From Closterium sp. NIES-65 (Eukaryota; Streptophyta; Zygnematophyceae; Desmidiales; Closteriaceae): a stretch of DNA of 64,000 nucleotides. The notes under the pieces were generated by a model. That model saw nothing but the letters and a program-made list of their open reading frames with translations. It did no database searches and had not been told where the DNA came from. Location of the stretch: NCBI GenBank assembly GCA_948144175.1, contig CANXME010002283.1, forward strand, positions 247,669 through 311,668. Reading direction: 5' to 3'. Positions 1 through 9,772 of the stretch are shown piece by piece. Position 1 is the stretch's first letter. Every line of letters begins with the position of its first letter. Both the position numbers and the translations under genes were made by a program.

Positions 1-1790
1 AGCGTAGCTCCTGTGCAGCCATGGCCCCCGCGTAGATCTCGGCCTCACAGCTGGAGCCGAGATCAGAAGACGAGCGAGTAGACCGCCACAAAACAGAGCC
101 GGAACCAAGGCTGAAGGTGTAACCCTGTGACGACCGCTGCGTAGCCTGGTCGTCAGCCCAAGAAGCGTCTACGTGCCCAGTGAGGACCACTCGACGTCGC
201 CCTCCAAGCACTAGCCCCATGCCCGACGTACTGCACAAGTAGCGCAACACCCTCTTCGCTGCAGCCATGTGCTCTAGTCGGTGTCTCCCAGGAGCAACAT
301 AGCGTGCCAAGATGCTAAGAGGGTATGCAAGGTCAGGTCGTGTGCAGGTCATCAGGTACATGAGGCATCCAACAAGCTCTGGGTACGGGCCACTCGGCTC
401 TACGGACTCATCCGAAGGCAGAGCTGAGAGCGAGTGGCGAGTAGACAGAGGAGTGGCCTGAGGCGAGGAGTACGTGAAGTAGAAGCGCTGAAGGACCTGC
501 TGCACCATGTGTGACTGAGTCAGGGTAATGGTGTGGCGTGCTCTGTCCTGGGTGATCTGCAAGCCAAGGTAGCTGCGCAGTTCACCCAGGTCTGTGCACG
601 TGTGTCTCTTCTGCAGCTCGGACTTCACGTGGGCGAGTCCAGCAGTGTCAGCAGTGGCAAAGACCAAGTCGTCGAAGTACACGAGGATGTAGAACGGCGG
701 CAAAGAGGTGTCGGTGCGCAGAAACAGCGACGCGTCGGCTGAAGAAGAAGCAAACCCAAGAGCCGCAAGTGTAGTCCTCAGTGTGTCGTGCCACTCACGG
801 GGCGCCTAGCGGAGACCGTAGACTGGGCGCCGGAGGCTCCACTGGGTACCACGAGGAAACGACCCAGTGAAGCCAGGTGGGCGGCGCAGTCAGATCTCCT
901 CGTGAAGGCTGCCCTGTAGGTAAGCTGTGCTGAAGTCAAGAGAGTGAAGCTCGTAGTCATGCTGAGCGGCGATGTGCAGCAGCACCCGAAGAGTGGTCAT
1001 CTTCGGGGTGGGAGAGAACTTCTGAAAGTAGTCAACTCCCTGCCGCTGACTGAAGCCTCGAGCCATGTAACGCGCCTTGAAGACAGGCGGAGAACCCGAC
1101 GGCCGCTTCACCCTGAAAATCCACATGCCACTGACGATGTTCGCCCCAGGTGGGGGAACCTCGTCCACGTAGGTGCCTGTGGACTTCCAGGAAGCCATCT
1201 CTACGTCCATGGCTAACTGCAACTGAGAGGAGTAGGGACCCTCGATCGCCTCAGCGTACGATCAAGGAGTCGGGATGTCTGGTGCATCCGGGTCTCCTTC
1301 AGGGGCAATCAGCGTGGACGCGAGATGAGGTAAAGCAGCAGCAAAGCACTCGAACTCCTCTTGCTTGTCCTCAAGGACGTCCGTGCTAAGAGCACACTCA
1401 CCCCCGACGGACGGAGGACAGACAGACTCTGACTCAGCAACAAGGCTAGCGGCGTAGTCTAGACGACAGCGAGCAGCGAAGTCGACAAGCTCAGCAACCA
1501 AGGCAGACGCAGCAGTGGACTCAAAGGAAGGGTCAGAGACAATAGTGTCTAGGAGACGCGTGACAGCAGGACTAGCAGCACGAAGAGAGTCAGACTCAGG
1601 GTCAGCAAGGACAGGAAGAGAGGACTCGGGAGGAGACGGCAACGGGACACGCAGAAGAGCAGTGGAAGGACGCAGTGCCATCTGGTGTGTGCATGGGACC
1701 GCAGGAGGACGCGGACGCGGAATAGCAGTACGAGCAGGCGACGCAGGACGACATGCAGGCTCATGACGCTCAGCAAGACCTCCAGTAGGA
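1..1790 (-). pseudogene. pol: E1 reverse transcriptase and RNase H region
   Basis: The minus strand encodes the family A reverse transcriptase. It opens with the conserved block that starts MASWKSTGTYVDEVPPPGAN (about 1200-1140), continues through the VDYFQ and PTPKMTTLRV motifs (about 1050-985) and LHSLDFSTAYLQGSLHEEI (about 945-890), and has the catalytic-loop region near 680-650. The leftmost few hundred bases match the RNase H domain of the other copies and run off the window. RT copies element RNA into DNA inside virus-like particles, and RNase H removes the RNA strand. The region is broken in several places. Confidence 0.85.
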
Positions 1791-2640
1791 CCAGTGTAGG
1801 GAGAAGGAGCAGGTAGGGGGGAGGCGGGCTGTAACTGTGACTGCGACTGGACAGGCTGTGGACACTCTAAGGGAGGAGCAGGACCAGTAGAGGGCGGGAG
1901 ACCAAGAAGCTGCTGAAGGAGCGGAACGAAATACGGCCTCGGCCGCGCAGCGCCTCCAGAACCAGGAAGGACAGCACTAATACCCTCAGCGGCAGCACCA
2001 GCGCCAGCAGCACCTCCAGCTCCAACAGCGCCAACTCCAGCACCCTCAGACGCACTTGCGCCAGCAGAAACACCTACGCCAATACCCCCAGCAGCTCCAG
2101 CTCCAGCAGCTCCAGCAGCTCCAACTCCAGCAGGACCGGCATCTCCAGCACCGCCAGTAGCTCGAGCAGGACCAACTCCAGCAGCTCCAGTAGCACCCCC
2201 AGCCCCAGCAACTCCAGTACCGCCAGTACGAGCACCTCCGGGACCAGCAGTAACAGTAGTACCTCCAGCTCCAGCGTCGGGCAAACCACTCGCGCAGCTC
2301 CTGTGGAGAGAGTGGCTCCCGCCTCAAGGAAGCACCGCCGGCGACCACACGAGCAGACCCAGCACCCCCAGGCTCCGCACCCCCAGGCTCCGCACCCCCA
2401 GGCTCAGCACCCCCAGACTCAGCAACCCCAGGCCTAGCACCCCCAGACTCAGCACCTCCAGGCTCAGCACCCCCAGACTCAGCACCCCCAGGCTCAGCAC
2501 ACCCAGACTCAGCACCTCCAGACCCGGCACCCGCAGGCTCAGCAGCTCTAACAGCACCAGACTCAACAGCCACCTCGACAGGCTCGACTGTGTCTACCTG
2601 GGACACACCTGACGGGGCAAGACCCTGAGGGGGGAGGGGG
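1790..2640 (-). repeat. E1 integrase-RT linker with in-frame minisatellites
   Basis: This low-complexity Ala/Gly/Val-rich and Gly/Ala/Glu/Pro-rich stretch joins integrase to RT in the polyprotein. Two repeat tracts are visible: irregular 15-18 bp units around 1960-2240, and regular 15-bp units whose sense strand encodes Glu-Pro/Ser-Gly-Gly-Ala around 2366-2545. The antisense strand is also open through such repeats (runs like LSLGV), which explains several spurious minus/plus reading frames here. The equivalent tract differs in copy number in every family A member in this window. Confidence 0.8.
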
Positions 2641-4283
2641 TCTACCGGGGGAGGACCTGGTGCAAGGAAGAGCGGCGGCGAAGGGAGGGGCGCAGTGCGA
2701 TAGGGGAAGAAACGGTAGTAAGGTACTGACTCGTCAAAGGTGACGTCCTGGGAGGACAGAACACGGCACGAGGTGGGGTGGTAAAACTGCCAACCAGGCG
2801 CGTCAGGGGGGAAGCCAAGGAAGACGCAGGGAACAGCATGGGGGGACAGCTTGTCCGCAGACGCCCGAGATCCCCAGACCCGAAACGCAGACGCATCGCC
2901 AACCTTCCCCGTCCACCGCAAGGTGGGGGAGGTCTCTGGCAAGGAGACCCGGGGCTGAAGGTTTAGCTGATGTGCTGCGTACTGAACCGCAAACGGCCAC
3001 AGAAAATGGGGGGCAGCCGCATGCAACATGGACATACGAGCGACGTCCATGACCATGCCAATGCGGCGCTCAACAATCCCATTTTGCTGTGGAGAGGCCG
3101 GAAGCGTGAAGGTCTGGCGGATGCCCTGTGCACGACAGAAGGCTCCCAGACGGGCAGAGGAAAACTCCCCGCCTCTGTCAGAGTGCAGACGCAGAACAGG
3201 AAAGTCCAGGCCGAAACTCTCCCTGAGCTGGAGACGAGCTGCGCGGATCCAGTCGATCAACACCTCAGTGACGTCACCCTTGCTGCGCAAGGGGAAGATT
3301 GTGGTGTAACGCGAGTAGTCGTCAACTACCAACAGGAAGTAACGCTCGTGCCCCTGTCCTCGGACGCGGGCGGGGCCCCACACGTCCATGTGGAGAGTCT
3401 GCAGCGGAGCCTCTGTCGGAGGAAACTCGGAGGAGTGAGGGGTGGCGCACTTTCGCCCCTCGACGCAGGGGACGCAGGTAGGGCAAGGCCCCGGAGGTAG
3501 GGGAGGGAGAGACTGGGGGAGACCAGAGACAAGAACACGGGAGGCCATGCCTCGGAGACGAGGCAAGGAGGGGTGACCAAAGCGGTGGTGCCAAAGGAGA
3601 GTCTGGTGGGACAGGAGACGACACGAGCATGGAGCAGACTCAGACTCGTGTCGTCCTGACCTGGACGCAGCAGCAAATATCTGACTCGACGCAGCCACCT
3701 GGCCAGACTCAGCAGCCGGAGGAGACTCAGTAGTAAGGGTGTACAGGCTCGACCCTGGCCGACGGGTGAACGTGGCCAAGTGTCGGCCTGTCCGAGCACA
3801 CGTGCAGTGGGTCACCCGGTGACTCGCAGGAGTGAACTGGTCAACCCCCCTATCCTGGAGGTCCGCTCCACTCACCAAGTTCGTAGAGAACGAGGGGAGG
3901 TAGAGACCTGACAGGGTGCCAGAGGGGGCTGCCGGGCACGGTAAGACAGTGGAGAAGCTAGCAAGGACAGGACCCCCAGAGAGGTCCGCCAGGGAGACTG
4001 CAACCGGCCGACTGAGCGGCGTAAGCGTGGTGCGGTCTCGAAAGAAGGAGCGGGACGCACCCGAGTCAAGGGTGAAGGTGTGTAAGGCCTGAGCCGACGT
4101 AGTACCTGAGAGAGCAGACTCGCCAGCACCTGGGGCAGCAGACGCACTAGCACCTCGGGCAGCAGACGCACTAGCACCTAGAGCAGCAGCCTCACCAGCA
4201 CCTAGAGCAGTAGCCTCAATGCCCGGGTCAGGCGGTACACACAGGTAACAGTCACCCTCAACACTAGTAGTCACAGCATACAT
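2046..4283 (-). CDS. pol: E1 protease-integrase open region (745 codons)
   Basis: This is the longest open frame of E1. Near its N-terminus the motif LDSGASRSFF is the aspartic protease active site (D-S-G). Downstream come the histidines and CxxC pair of the integrase zinc-binding domain (HHRFGHPSL, then CPTCVPCVEGRK), followed by the DDE catalytic core: LHMDVWGPARV for the first Asp, LHSDRGGEF for the second, and PQQNGIVERRIG for the Glu. The product processes the polyprotein and inserts the element cDNA into host DNA. The last ~200 residues run into the repeat-rich linker and are unreliable as protein. The first in-frame Met is used; the true polyprotein starts in Gag. Confidence 0.85.
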   Translation of the reverse strand: MYAVTTSVEGDCYLCVPPDPGIEATALGAGEAAALGASASAARGASASAAPGAGESALSGTTSAQALHTFTLDSGASRSFFRDRTTLTPLSRPVAVSLADLSGGPVLASFSTVLPCPAAPSGTLSGLYLPSFSTNLVSGADLQDRGVDQFTPASHRVTHCTCARTGRHLATFTRRPGSSLYTLTTESPPAAESGQVAASSQIFAAASRSGRHESESAPCSCRLLSHQTLLWHHRFGHPSLPRLRGMASRVLVSGLPQSLPPLPPGPCPTCVPCVEGRKCATPHSSEFPPTEAPLQTLHMDVWGPARVRGQGHERYFLLVVDDYSRYTTIFPLRSKGDVTEVLIDWIRAARLQLRESFGLDFPVLRLHSDRGGEFSSARLGAFCRAQGIRQTFTLPASPQQNGIVERRIGMVMDVARMSMLHAAAPHFLWPFAVQYAAHQLNLQPRVSLPETSPTLRWTGKVGDASAFRVWGSRASADKLSPHAVPCVFLGFPPDAPGWQFYHPTSCRVLSSQDVTFDESVPYYRFFPYRTAPLPSPPLFLAPGPPPVDPLPPQGLAPSGVSQVDTVEPVEVAVESGAVRAAEPAGAGSGGAESGCAEPGGAESGGAEPGGAESGGARPGVAESGGAEPGGAEPGGAEPGGAGSARVVAGGASLRREPLSPQELREWFARRWSWRYYCYCWSRRCSYWRYWSCWGWGCYWSCWSWSCSSYWRCWRCRSCWSWSCWSCWSWSCWGYWRRCFCWRKCV

Positions 4284-4532
4284 GGCAGCAAGGATAGCAT
4301 CAAAGTCAAGATCAAAGATGGCAAGCCCCGCCCTAAACAGATCTCCCCAGCGAGGGATCTCTGACGCCTCAGGGAGATGGTGACGCCACGCGTCCGTCAG
4401 GCGGCCGAAGCAGCGCTGGGTGGAGTGCGGGCCCCCGCACTGCTCACCAGCGCGGTCGCCGGTACGGAGGACGTAAGTGCAGGGACCAGTAACCCCAACG
4501 CGCTGACGCGCAGCGTACCACTCACGAAGCTG

Positions 4533-5626
4533 TTAAGGGGTCAGGGTCTCACGACCGCGCTGCTGCTGCTGGCGCTGACCACCACCGGACCCACTCCTCT
4601 GCGCAGAGTCGCGACCAGCTCCACCGCCACCGCCACCACTGCCCCCGCCGCCTCCGCCACCTCCGCCGCCACCGCCACCTTCGCCGTTTCCGCTCCCTCC
4701 GCCGCCACCACCGCCTCCTCCGCCTCCAGTGCTGCCACCGCGGCCGCCACCCCCGCCACCACTCCCACCACCACCCCCACCCCCTCCACTGCCTCCACCA
4801 CCACCTACACCGCCCCTGCTAGCCCCTCCAGCGCCCTTGCCCCCCTTGCCCTTGCCGGTGCGGCGTCTCCCGCTAGGGGCAGACGCAGCGCCGACCCCGG
4901 AGAAACCAACGAGGTCGGCAGCAGCAACAGATGCAACAGAGGGCAAGAGGGGGGAGGGGGAACACCCCTCAAAGACGGGGGTGCGAGGGTCACCACGAGA
5001 GGCTCCTACAGCGACTATGCTCTTCTCTGCTGCTAGGAGGCCCTTCTCGAGGAGGTCAACGGTGAGAGTGGTGGGGCAAACTGAGAGGAAGTGGTCCCTG
5101 ACTACGCGGAGAGAGTCAGGGAGACGGGTGAATATGTAGTAGAGGGTGATGTACATGGGGGGGGGTTCTTGGCAGAGAACTCAGCAGGAAGCGCAGCGCG
5201 GTAGCGAGTGTCACTAGTGCGGAGGTGCGTAATGAGGTCAGCGACTGTGGGAAAGGCACCAATGTCAGGGAAGAGGTACGGTAGCATGAGGCGGCTTAGT
5301 GCAGCAGTGGCAGGGGAAGAGTAGCGTGCAACTATAGTGTCGTACAAGGTCTGAGCACTCTTGTACTGGCTAAAGTGTGCACGCTCAGTGATCGGTAAGT
5401 GGCGACGCACAGCAAGACGGGCAGCAGCATCGCGGGTCGCCCACTGTGAGCGAACAGTGCTGTCAGCAGTAGCAGGCGGGGCAGGGGAGGCACCAAAGGT
5501 GAGGTCGAACAGAGAGAGGCCGTCTGCCCTATCGCACTGGAGGAACAGCTGGAGGTCATCGACCCAGACCTCAAAGTCAACAGCACGGCCCTCAGTGTCA
5601 AAGGTAAGAACACTGGGGGTAGCCAT
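4533..5626 (-). pseudogene. gag: E1 Gag region
   Basis: ATG at 5626 opens the family A Gag, beginning MATPSVLTFDTEGRAVDFEV, the same start as E7, E8 and E10. The N-terminal ~200 residues are the copia capsid-like helical domain (WVDDLQLFLQCD, LPDSLRVVRDHFL). The C-terminal part is a very Gly-rich, basic nucleic-acid-binding tail (GKGKGGKG then long GGG runs), encoded by GGT/GGC repeats at 4610-4830. Gag coats the element RNA and builds the particle. The copy is broken. Confidence 0.8.
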
Positions 5627-5689
5627 GACTGTAGAGGTCTAGCAAGGAGGGAGCTCACCAGTACGAGTAAGTAGGGCCGCGGCGCGCCG

Positions 5690-6480
5690 GTAGGACTTGT
5701 AGCGGCTCAGTGGCTCGACTGCTGGGCGGCTCGGCGGTTGGCTGCTGGGCGGCTCGGTGGCTCGGCTGCTGGGCGGCTCGGCTGTTGGGCGGCTCGGCGG
5801 CTAGGCGGCTCGGCTGCTGGGCGGCTCGGCGGCTCGGCTGCTGGGCGGCTCGGCTGTCGGGCAGCTCAGCGGCTAGGCGGCTTTGCTGCTGGGCGGCTCG
5901 GCGGCTATGCTGCTGGGCGGCTCGGTGGCTCCGCTGCTGGGCGGCTCGGTAGAGGCGGCGTTGAGGCCGCGTAGGAGGCGGCGTCGGGGCCGCGGAGGGG
6001 CGGCGACGCGGCCGCAAGAGGGTGGCGACTGGGGCCGCTAGAGGGCGGCGATGCGGCCGCGAGAGGGCGGCGACGCGGCCGCGAGAGAGCGGCGACGAGG
6101 CCGCGAGGGGCGGCTGCAGGGCCGCTACGGGCGGCGACGGGGCCGCGAACGGCGGTGACGGGGCCGCGAGAGGGAGGCGACGGGGCCGCGATAGGGCGGC
6201 GACGGGGTCTTGAGAGGGCGGCAACGGGGCCGCGATAGGGCGGCAACGGGGCCGCGATAGGGCGGCGACAGGGCCGCGATAGGGCGGCAACGGGGCCGCG
6301 AGAGGGCGACGACGGGGCCGTGATAGGGCGGCGACGGGGCTGTGAAGGAGGGGCCGTTGAGGGCGGCGCAACGGGCCGCTAGGAGGGAGGCGACGGGGTC
6401 GCAAGGGGCCGTGAGAGAGGGGGAGGGCCGCTAAGGCCGGCGCGACGGGTCGCTAAGGGGAGGGCGGCACACAGGGCGCG
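5690..6480 (-). repeat. E1 5' leader: GC-rich minisatellites
   Basis: Between the primer-binding site and Gag lies about 0.9 kb of GC-rich tandem repeats. From 5710 to 5960 short units based on GGGCGGCTCGGCGGCT predominate; from 5990 to 6420 units based on GGCCGCGAGAGGGCGGCGAC. Long Arg/Ala/Pro open frames on both strands (for example 5655-6404) are by-products of the repeats. Each family A copy has its own repeat set in this position. Confidence 0.8.
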
Positions 6481-6550
6481 CCTCGGTCAGGAGCGACTCG
6501 ATCTTAGGAACCTGCTCAGTGGTGGGCCCTATGAAGTTCCCACTAGGGAA

Positions 6551-6564
6551 CCTGCTCTATACCA
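6551..6564 (-). other. E1 primer-binding site
   Basis: Directly inside the 5' LTR the minus strand reads TGGTATAGAGCAGG, close to the complement of the 3' end of plant initiator tRNA-Met (TGGTATCAGAGC). It is where minus-strand DNA synthesis is primed. Confidence 0.8.
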
Positions 6565-6688
6565 TGTGAGAATTGAGGAATGAGATGAACTAGCACAAAT
6601 TTGGGTACAAGTAGGAAACCCTAGTGAACTGTACCCCATAGTGTCTACCCACTATAGCCTACACAAGCTATATAATATGAGTTTGACA
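6565..6688 (-). repeat. E1 5' LTR (124 bp)
   Basis: On the minus strand the LTR runs from TGTCAAACTC to ...TCACA and abuts the primer-binding site. It shares most positions with the other family A LTRs, including the conserved block around GGTACA...CCTAGTG. The very short LTR (124-133 bp across the family) must hold promoter and polyadenylation signals. Confidence 0.85.
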
Positions 6689-6953
6689 AGGGTTTGCTAT
6701 CTGTATCCCAACTGCTGCTAGTGAAACCCCTCCTTTCTTCATTTCTCTCTTGCCTAGCTTGCTAACCCTAGCTATGGCTCCTCACTATGCTTATGATTAT
6801 GACACTACCAATCTCTAAGGCATCCTATCATATCCATGATCCAGGACAACATAGACTCTGCCGAGCACTTCGTGTCAGTTGGGTTCGGCCTATAGTTTCA
6901 GCCTGAACCGCTTCAGAGCCGCCCCACACCAATTGCAACAGTTCCAACCCACG
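6611..6953. repeat. 343-bp duplication, copy A
   Basis: This segment is nearly identical to 8162-8505. It includes the distal part of the E1 5' LTR (to 6688) and 265 bp of flank beginning AGGGTTTGCTAT. The first ~50 bp of the flank resembles the second half of the solo LTR at 52802-52931, so it may derive from a related LTR. Confidence 0.85.
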
Positions 6954-7078
6954 TGAAAAACTGAACGAGAATGAAATGACTAAGGGAAAGTTTTGTACAA
7001 GTACAAACCCTAGAAAGCTGTACCCCATATGTGCTACCCCACTATAGCCTACAGTAGCTATGTCATATAAATCTGACA
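6954..7078 (-). repeat. E2 3' LTR (125 bp)
   Basis: On the minus strand it begins TGTCAGATTTATATGAC and ends ...TTTTTCA. The polypurine tract and its inverted repeat lie just inside (7079-7101). Confidence 0.85.
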
Positions 7079-7291
7079 CACCCCCATAGGCAAAGTGGGG
7101 GAGAACAAGGGGTCACAAGACCAGTCAAGCAAAGCAAAGCAAGCTCGGGGTGGATCACAAAGTCACCACACATTCCGAGCACATGTTCAAGGCCACAAGG
7201 CCAGTTCACATGCGGGATTACATATATATATAAGGCTAGACAAGCAAGAGCAGGTGTATATGTAAATATATATGCAACAGTACAAACAAGG

Positions 7292-7807
7292 TCAAGGGGT
7301 GAGCAAGTGAGGCAAGGTAGGCACAAGACCTAGCTGAGTACAAAAGCGCTGATGATCACAAGGCGCAAGTGCCTTGGTGAAGATATCAGCAGTGTTGGCC
7401 TCAGAGGCCACGTACGCAAGGTGCAGCTGACCACGCTGCTGCAGCTCACGAGCAAGGAAGTAGCAGAGAGCAATGTGATTCGTTCTGTGCTCCAGTGTCT
7501 GCTCTCGACACAAGGCCAGCATGGCCTTGTTGTCTACGTACAGCACTGGAGGAGAACGAGGCGGCTCTCCGAGGTCAGTCAGCAGGTAGGTGAGCCAGCG
7601 AAGCTCCTGTGCAGCCATGGCCCTGGCGTAGATCTCAGCCTCACAACTGGAGCCGAGAACAGAAGACGAGCGGGTAGCTTGCCACGAAACAGAGCCGGAA
7701 CCAAGGCTGATGGTGTAACCCTGTGACGACCGCTGCGTAGCCTGGTCGTCAGCCCAAGAAGCGTCTACGTGCCCAGTGAGGACCACTGAACTCTGCCCTC
7801 CAAGCAC
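7292..7807 (-). pseudogene. pol: E2 RNase H fragment
   Basis: The reading frame encodes the end of the family A polyprotein. It has the copia RNase H signatures VDASWADDQATQRSSQGYT, SCEAEIYARAMAAQELRWL, LYVDNKAMLALC, EHRTNHIAL and ADIFTKALAPCDHQRF, and ends LPHLLTP. RNase H degrades the RNA of the RNA/DNA hybrid during reverse transcription. Only this 3' portion of the element is present. Confidence 0.85.
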
Positions 7808-7812
7808 AAGCC

Positions 7813-8161
7813 CTGCGCCGCCTGTCCGTCCTGCTCGCGCTAGTGGTCGTGGTTCGCGTCAGCGTCCTCCTCCTGTCCCTGGCACGCACCGGATGTCTCT
7901 ACGTCTGTCCACTGCTCCTCTGCGTGCCCCTTTGCCTTCTCCTCCTGAGTCCTCACTTCCTGCTCTTGCCGACCCGGAGTCGGACTCTCTTCGTGCTGTT
8001 AGTCCTAGTGTCACGTGTCTCCTTGCTACTGTCCTCACTGACCCTTCCTTTGAGTCCACTGCTGCGTCTGCCCTAGTTGCTAAGCTTGTCGACTTCGCTG
8101 CTCGCTGTCGTCTAGACTACGCTGCTAGTCTTGTCGCTAGGTCTGAGTCTGTCTGTAGGAA
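7813..8161 (+). mobile_element. Family A linker/pre-RT fragment in opposite orientation
   Basis: Plus-strand sequence encoding RPARASGRGSRQRPPPVPGT, then SPPESSLPALADPESDSLRA and ALVAKLVDFAARCRLDYAAS, matches the region just upstream of RT in E4, E7 and E10. It joins the minus-strand E2 fragment on its left and a truncated LTR (8162 onwards) on its right, so it has no element ends of its own. Confidence 0.85.
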
Positions 8162-8505
8162 GTAGGAAACCCTAGTGATTTGAACCCCATAGTGTCTACC
8201 CCACTATAGCCTACACAAGCTATATAATATGAGTTTGACAAGGGTTTGCTATATGTATCCCAACTGCTGCTAGTGAAACCCCTGCTTTCTTCATTTCTCT
8301 CTTGCCTAGCTAGCTAACCCTAGCTATGGCTCCTCACTATGCTTATGATTATGACACTACCAATCTCTAAGGCATCCTATCATATCCATGATCCAGGCCA
8401 ACATAGACTCTGCCGAGCACTTCGTGTCAGTTGGGTTCGGCCTATAGTTTGAGCCTGAACCGCTTCAGAGCCGCCCCACACCAATTGCAACAATTCCAAC
8501 CCACG
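8162..8505. repeat. 343-bp duplication, copy B
   Basis: This matches 6611-6953: a truncated family A LTR end up to GTTTGACA near 8240, then the same 265-bp flank ending CCCACG. After 8505 native DNA follows (CACGTCCCGAGG), whereas copy A is followed by the E2 LTR. Confidence 0.85.
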
Positions 8506-8633
8506 CACGTCCCGAGGTCCTCGCCTAGCATGGTTTCATCCTATATTTGTATATTTGCTTGCTTTCTTTATTGTATCTTCATTCTAGGGGAAATATGTCA
8601 ATGGTAACTTACATGGGGCAGTATAACGCGTAC

Positions 8634-8738
8634 GGTAACGATTTCAACCCGTTTGGTAACTCGCTGAACGCGTTTGGTAACTCGCTTAACACTTTTGGTA
8701 ACTCGATTAACGCGTATGGTAACTATACACTAGCAGCC
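8634..8738 (+). repeat. 21-bp minisatellite (about 5 units)
   Basis: GGTAAC recurs at 8634, 8655, 8676, 8697 and 8718, exactly 21 bp apart. The unit resembles GGTAACTCGCTGAACGCGTT. In the plus frame starting near 8595 it would encode a Gly-Asn-Ser-Leu-Asn-Ala-Phe heptad, but the frame is short (about 55 codons from the nearest ATG) and no gene context is visible. Confidence 0.85.
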
Positions 8739-8833
8739 CATCACGCCAATGGTAACTAGAAGAACCCCTCGCCCAAAATGACCCTGATTCTGGTTTATCC
8801 CGCTCGCGTCAGAATAAATTGAAGCAAAAACCT

Positions 8834-8914
8834 CTGACACACTCTCCGAGATTCTGACATAGTTATCCGAAATTCTGACACACTTCCCGAAAGCCTGACA
8901 CACTTTCCGATTTT
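8834..8914. repeat. 20-21 bp minisatellite (4 units)
   Basis: CTGACA starts at 8834, 8854, 8875 and 8895. Units follow the pattern CTGACACACTTTCCGA plus 4-5 variable bases. Confidence 0.8.
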
Positions 8915-9467
8915 CAAGCTAATTGCAAAAACGAAAGTGTTGTAAAAACAAAATTTTATATACAACTAATATTCTGGCGCTCTTTCTGCAAACTGTTTGT
9001 ACTTCATTCTATCGTGCAGCCAGGGCAAACAAATCTATACCCCTTTCAGATGGCAAATGAATTTGGGAGCATCAACCCCAAACTCCTTGCAACAAGGCAT
9101 ATATGGTTCTGTTAAAATAAATGAACGATGTAATTATAAAGAGCTGTATCTTTCCCACATGAAAACAAAAGGACAGCGTTGTAGTAATTACAAAACTTCA
9201 AACCCCAAGGCCCTTTCGCGTAAAGGTTTTTTTACTCATTTTGCAAGTTTGCAATCATGCTATCTAACATATGATCTCGACCGTTTTTGTACGAGCCATA
9301 AACATGTATATAAACTTTGAAACTTCTTGGTCCGTGGAATTAGACTAAACAGGGTCCTTCAAAGCCGCGGCGGGACTTGTTCAAGAAAGATAAAACTGTG
9401 CGTAAAGGCTTTCAAACTCGATAAATTCCTCAATTTCATGATCATTTCGGCGGGAGTTTTATGTAGT

Positions 9468-9593
9468 TGTGAAGAAATGAGGAATGAATGAACTAGCAAT
9501 CAGGTGGGTACAAGTAGGAAAACCTAAAAGTGTTGTACCCCATATTGTCTAACCCACAACAGCCTACACATACTATAGCATATGAGTTTGACA
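9468..9593 (-). repeat. E3 3' LTR (126 bp)
   Basis: The minus strand begins TGTCAAACTCATATGC and ends ...CTTCACA. The C-run/G-run stem around the polypurine tract lies at 9596-9616. Confidence 0.85.
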
Positions 9594-9772
9594 CACCCCC
9601 ATAGGCAAAGTGGGGGAGAAAAGAGTTCACAAGACCAGTCAAGCAAAGCAAAGCAAGCTCAGGGTGGATCACAACGTCACCACACATTCCGAGCACAAGG
9701 TCAAGGCCACAAGGCCAGTTCACATGCAAGATCATATATAAAGGTAAACAAGCAAGTGCAGGTATAGAAAGA

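Larger units (their letters stand above)
1..6688 (-). mobile_element. E1: Ty1/copia retrotransposon, family A, cut by the left window edge
   Basis: Read on the minus strand the order is 5' LTR (6565-6688), primer-binding site, GC-rich repeated leader, Gag, protease, integrase, a repeat-rich linker, then reverse transcriptase and RNase H running off the left edge. Integrase before RT defines Ty1/copia. The 3' LTR lies outside the window, so neither target-site duplication nor LTR age can be assessed. Several breaks are evident, so it is a fossil. The bases just outside the 5' LTR are AGGGT, the expected start of a target duplication whose partner is not visible. The same LTR end and flank recur at 8162-8505. 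Confidence 0.92.
6954..7812 (-). mobile_element. E2: family A 3' fragment (LTR, 3' UTR, RNase H)
   Basis: Minus-strand order is RNase H (7807-7292), 3' UTR, polypurine tract, and 3' LTR (6954-7078, 125 bp). The fragment stops near 7812, where sequence from a plus-strand copy begins. It is a remnant with no other parts. Its outer LTR end sits exactly at the point where duplication copy A ends (CCCACG), which matches copy B at 8505, so copy B looks like the empty site. Confidence 0.85.
8506..9467. other. Native AT-richer DNA, no recognised gene
   Basis: Base composition drops sharply in GC relative to the retroelements. It holds two short minisatellites (8634-8738 and 8834-8914). A 107-codon frame at 8997-9320 has no recognisable domain and is probably chance. 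Confidence 0.6.

Noticed and set aside
5655-6404. 249-codon minus frame rich in Arg, Pro and Ala, and similar frames at 12218-12808, 36028-36405 and 53049-53586
   Set aside because: They lie in tandem-repeated leaders between primer-binding site and Gag. Both strands are open, the unit length changes to a non-multiple of three, and the sequence differs from copy to copy. They are repeat by-products, not genes.
8634-8914. CRISPR-like array
   Set aside because: Repeats are tandem without unique spacers and degenerate, in a eukaryotic context. They are minisatellites.
8997-9320. 107-codon plus frame in native DNA
   Set aside because: No recognisable domain and no splice or context support. The length is compatible with chance in AT-richer DNA.
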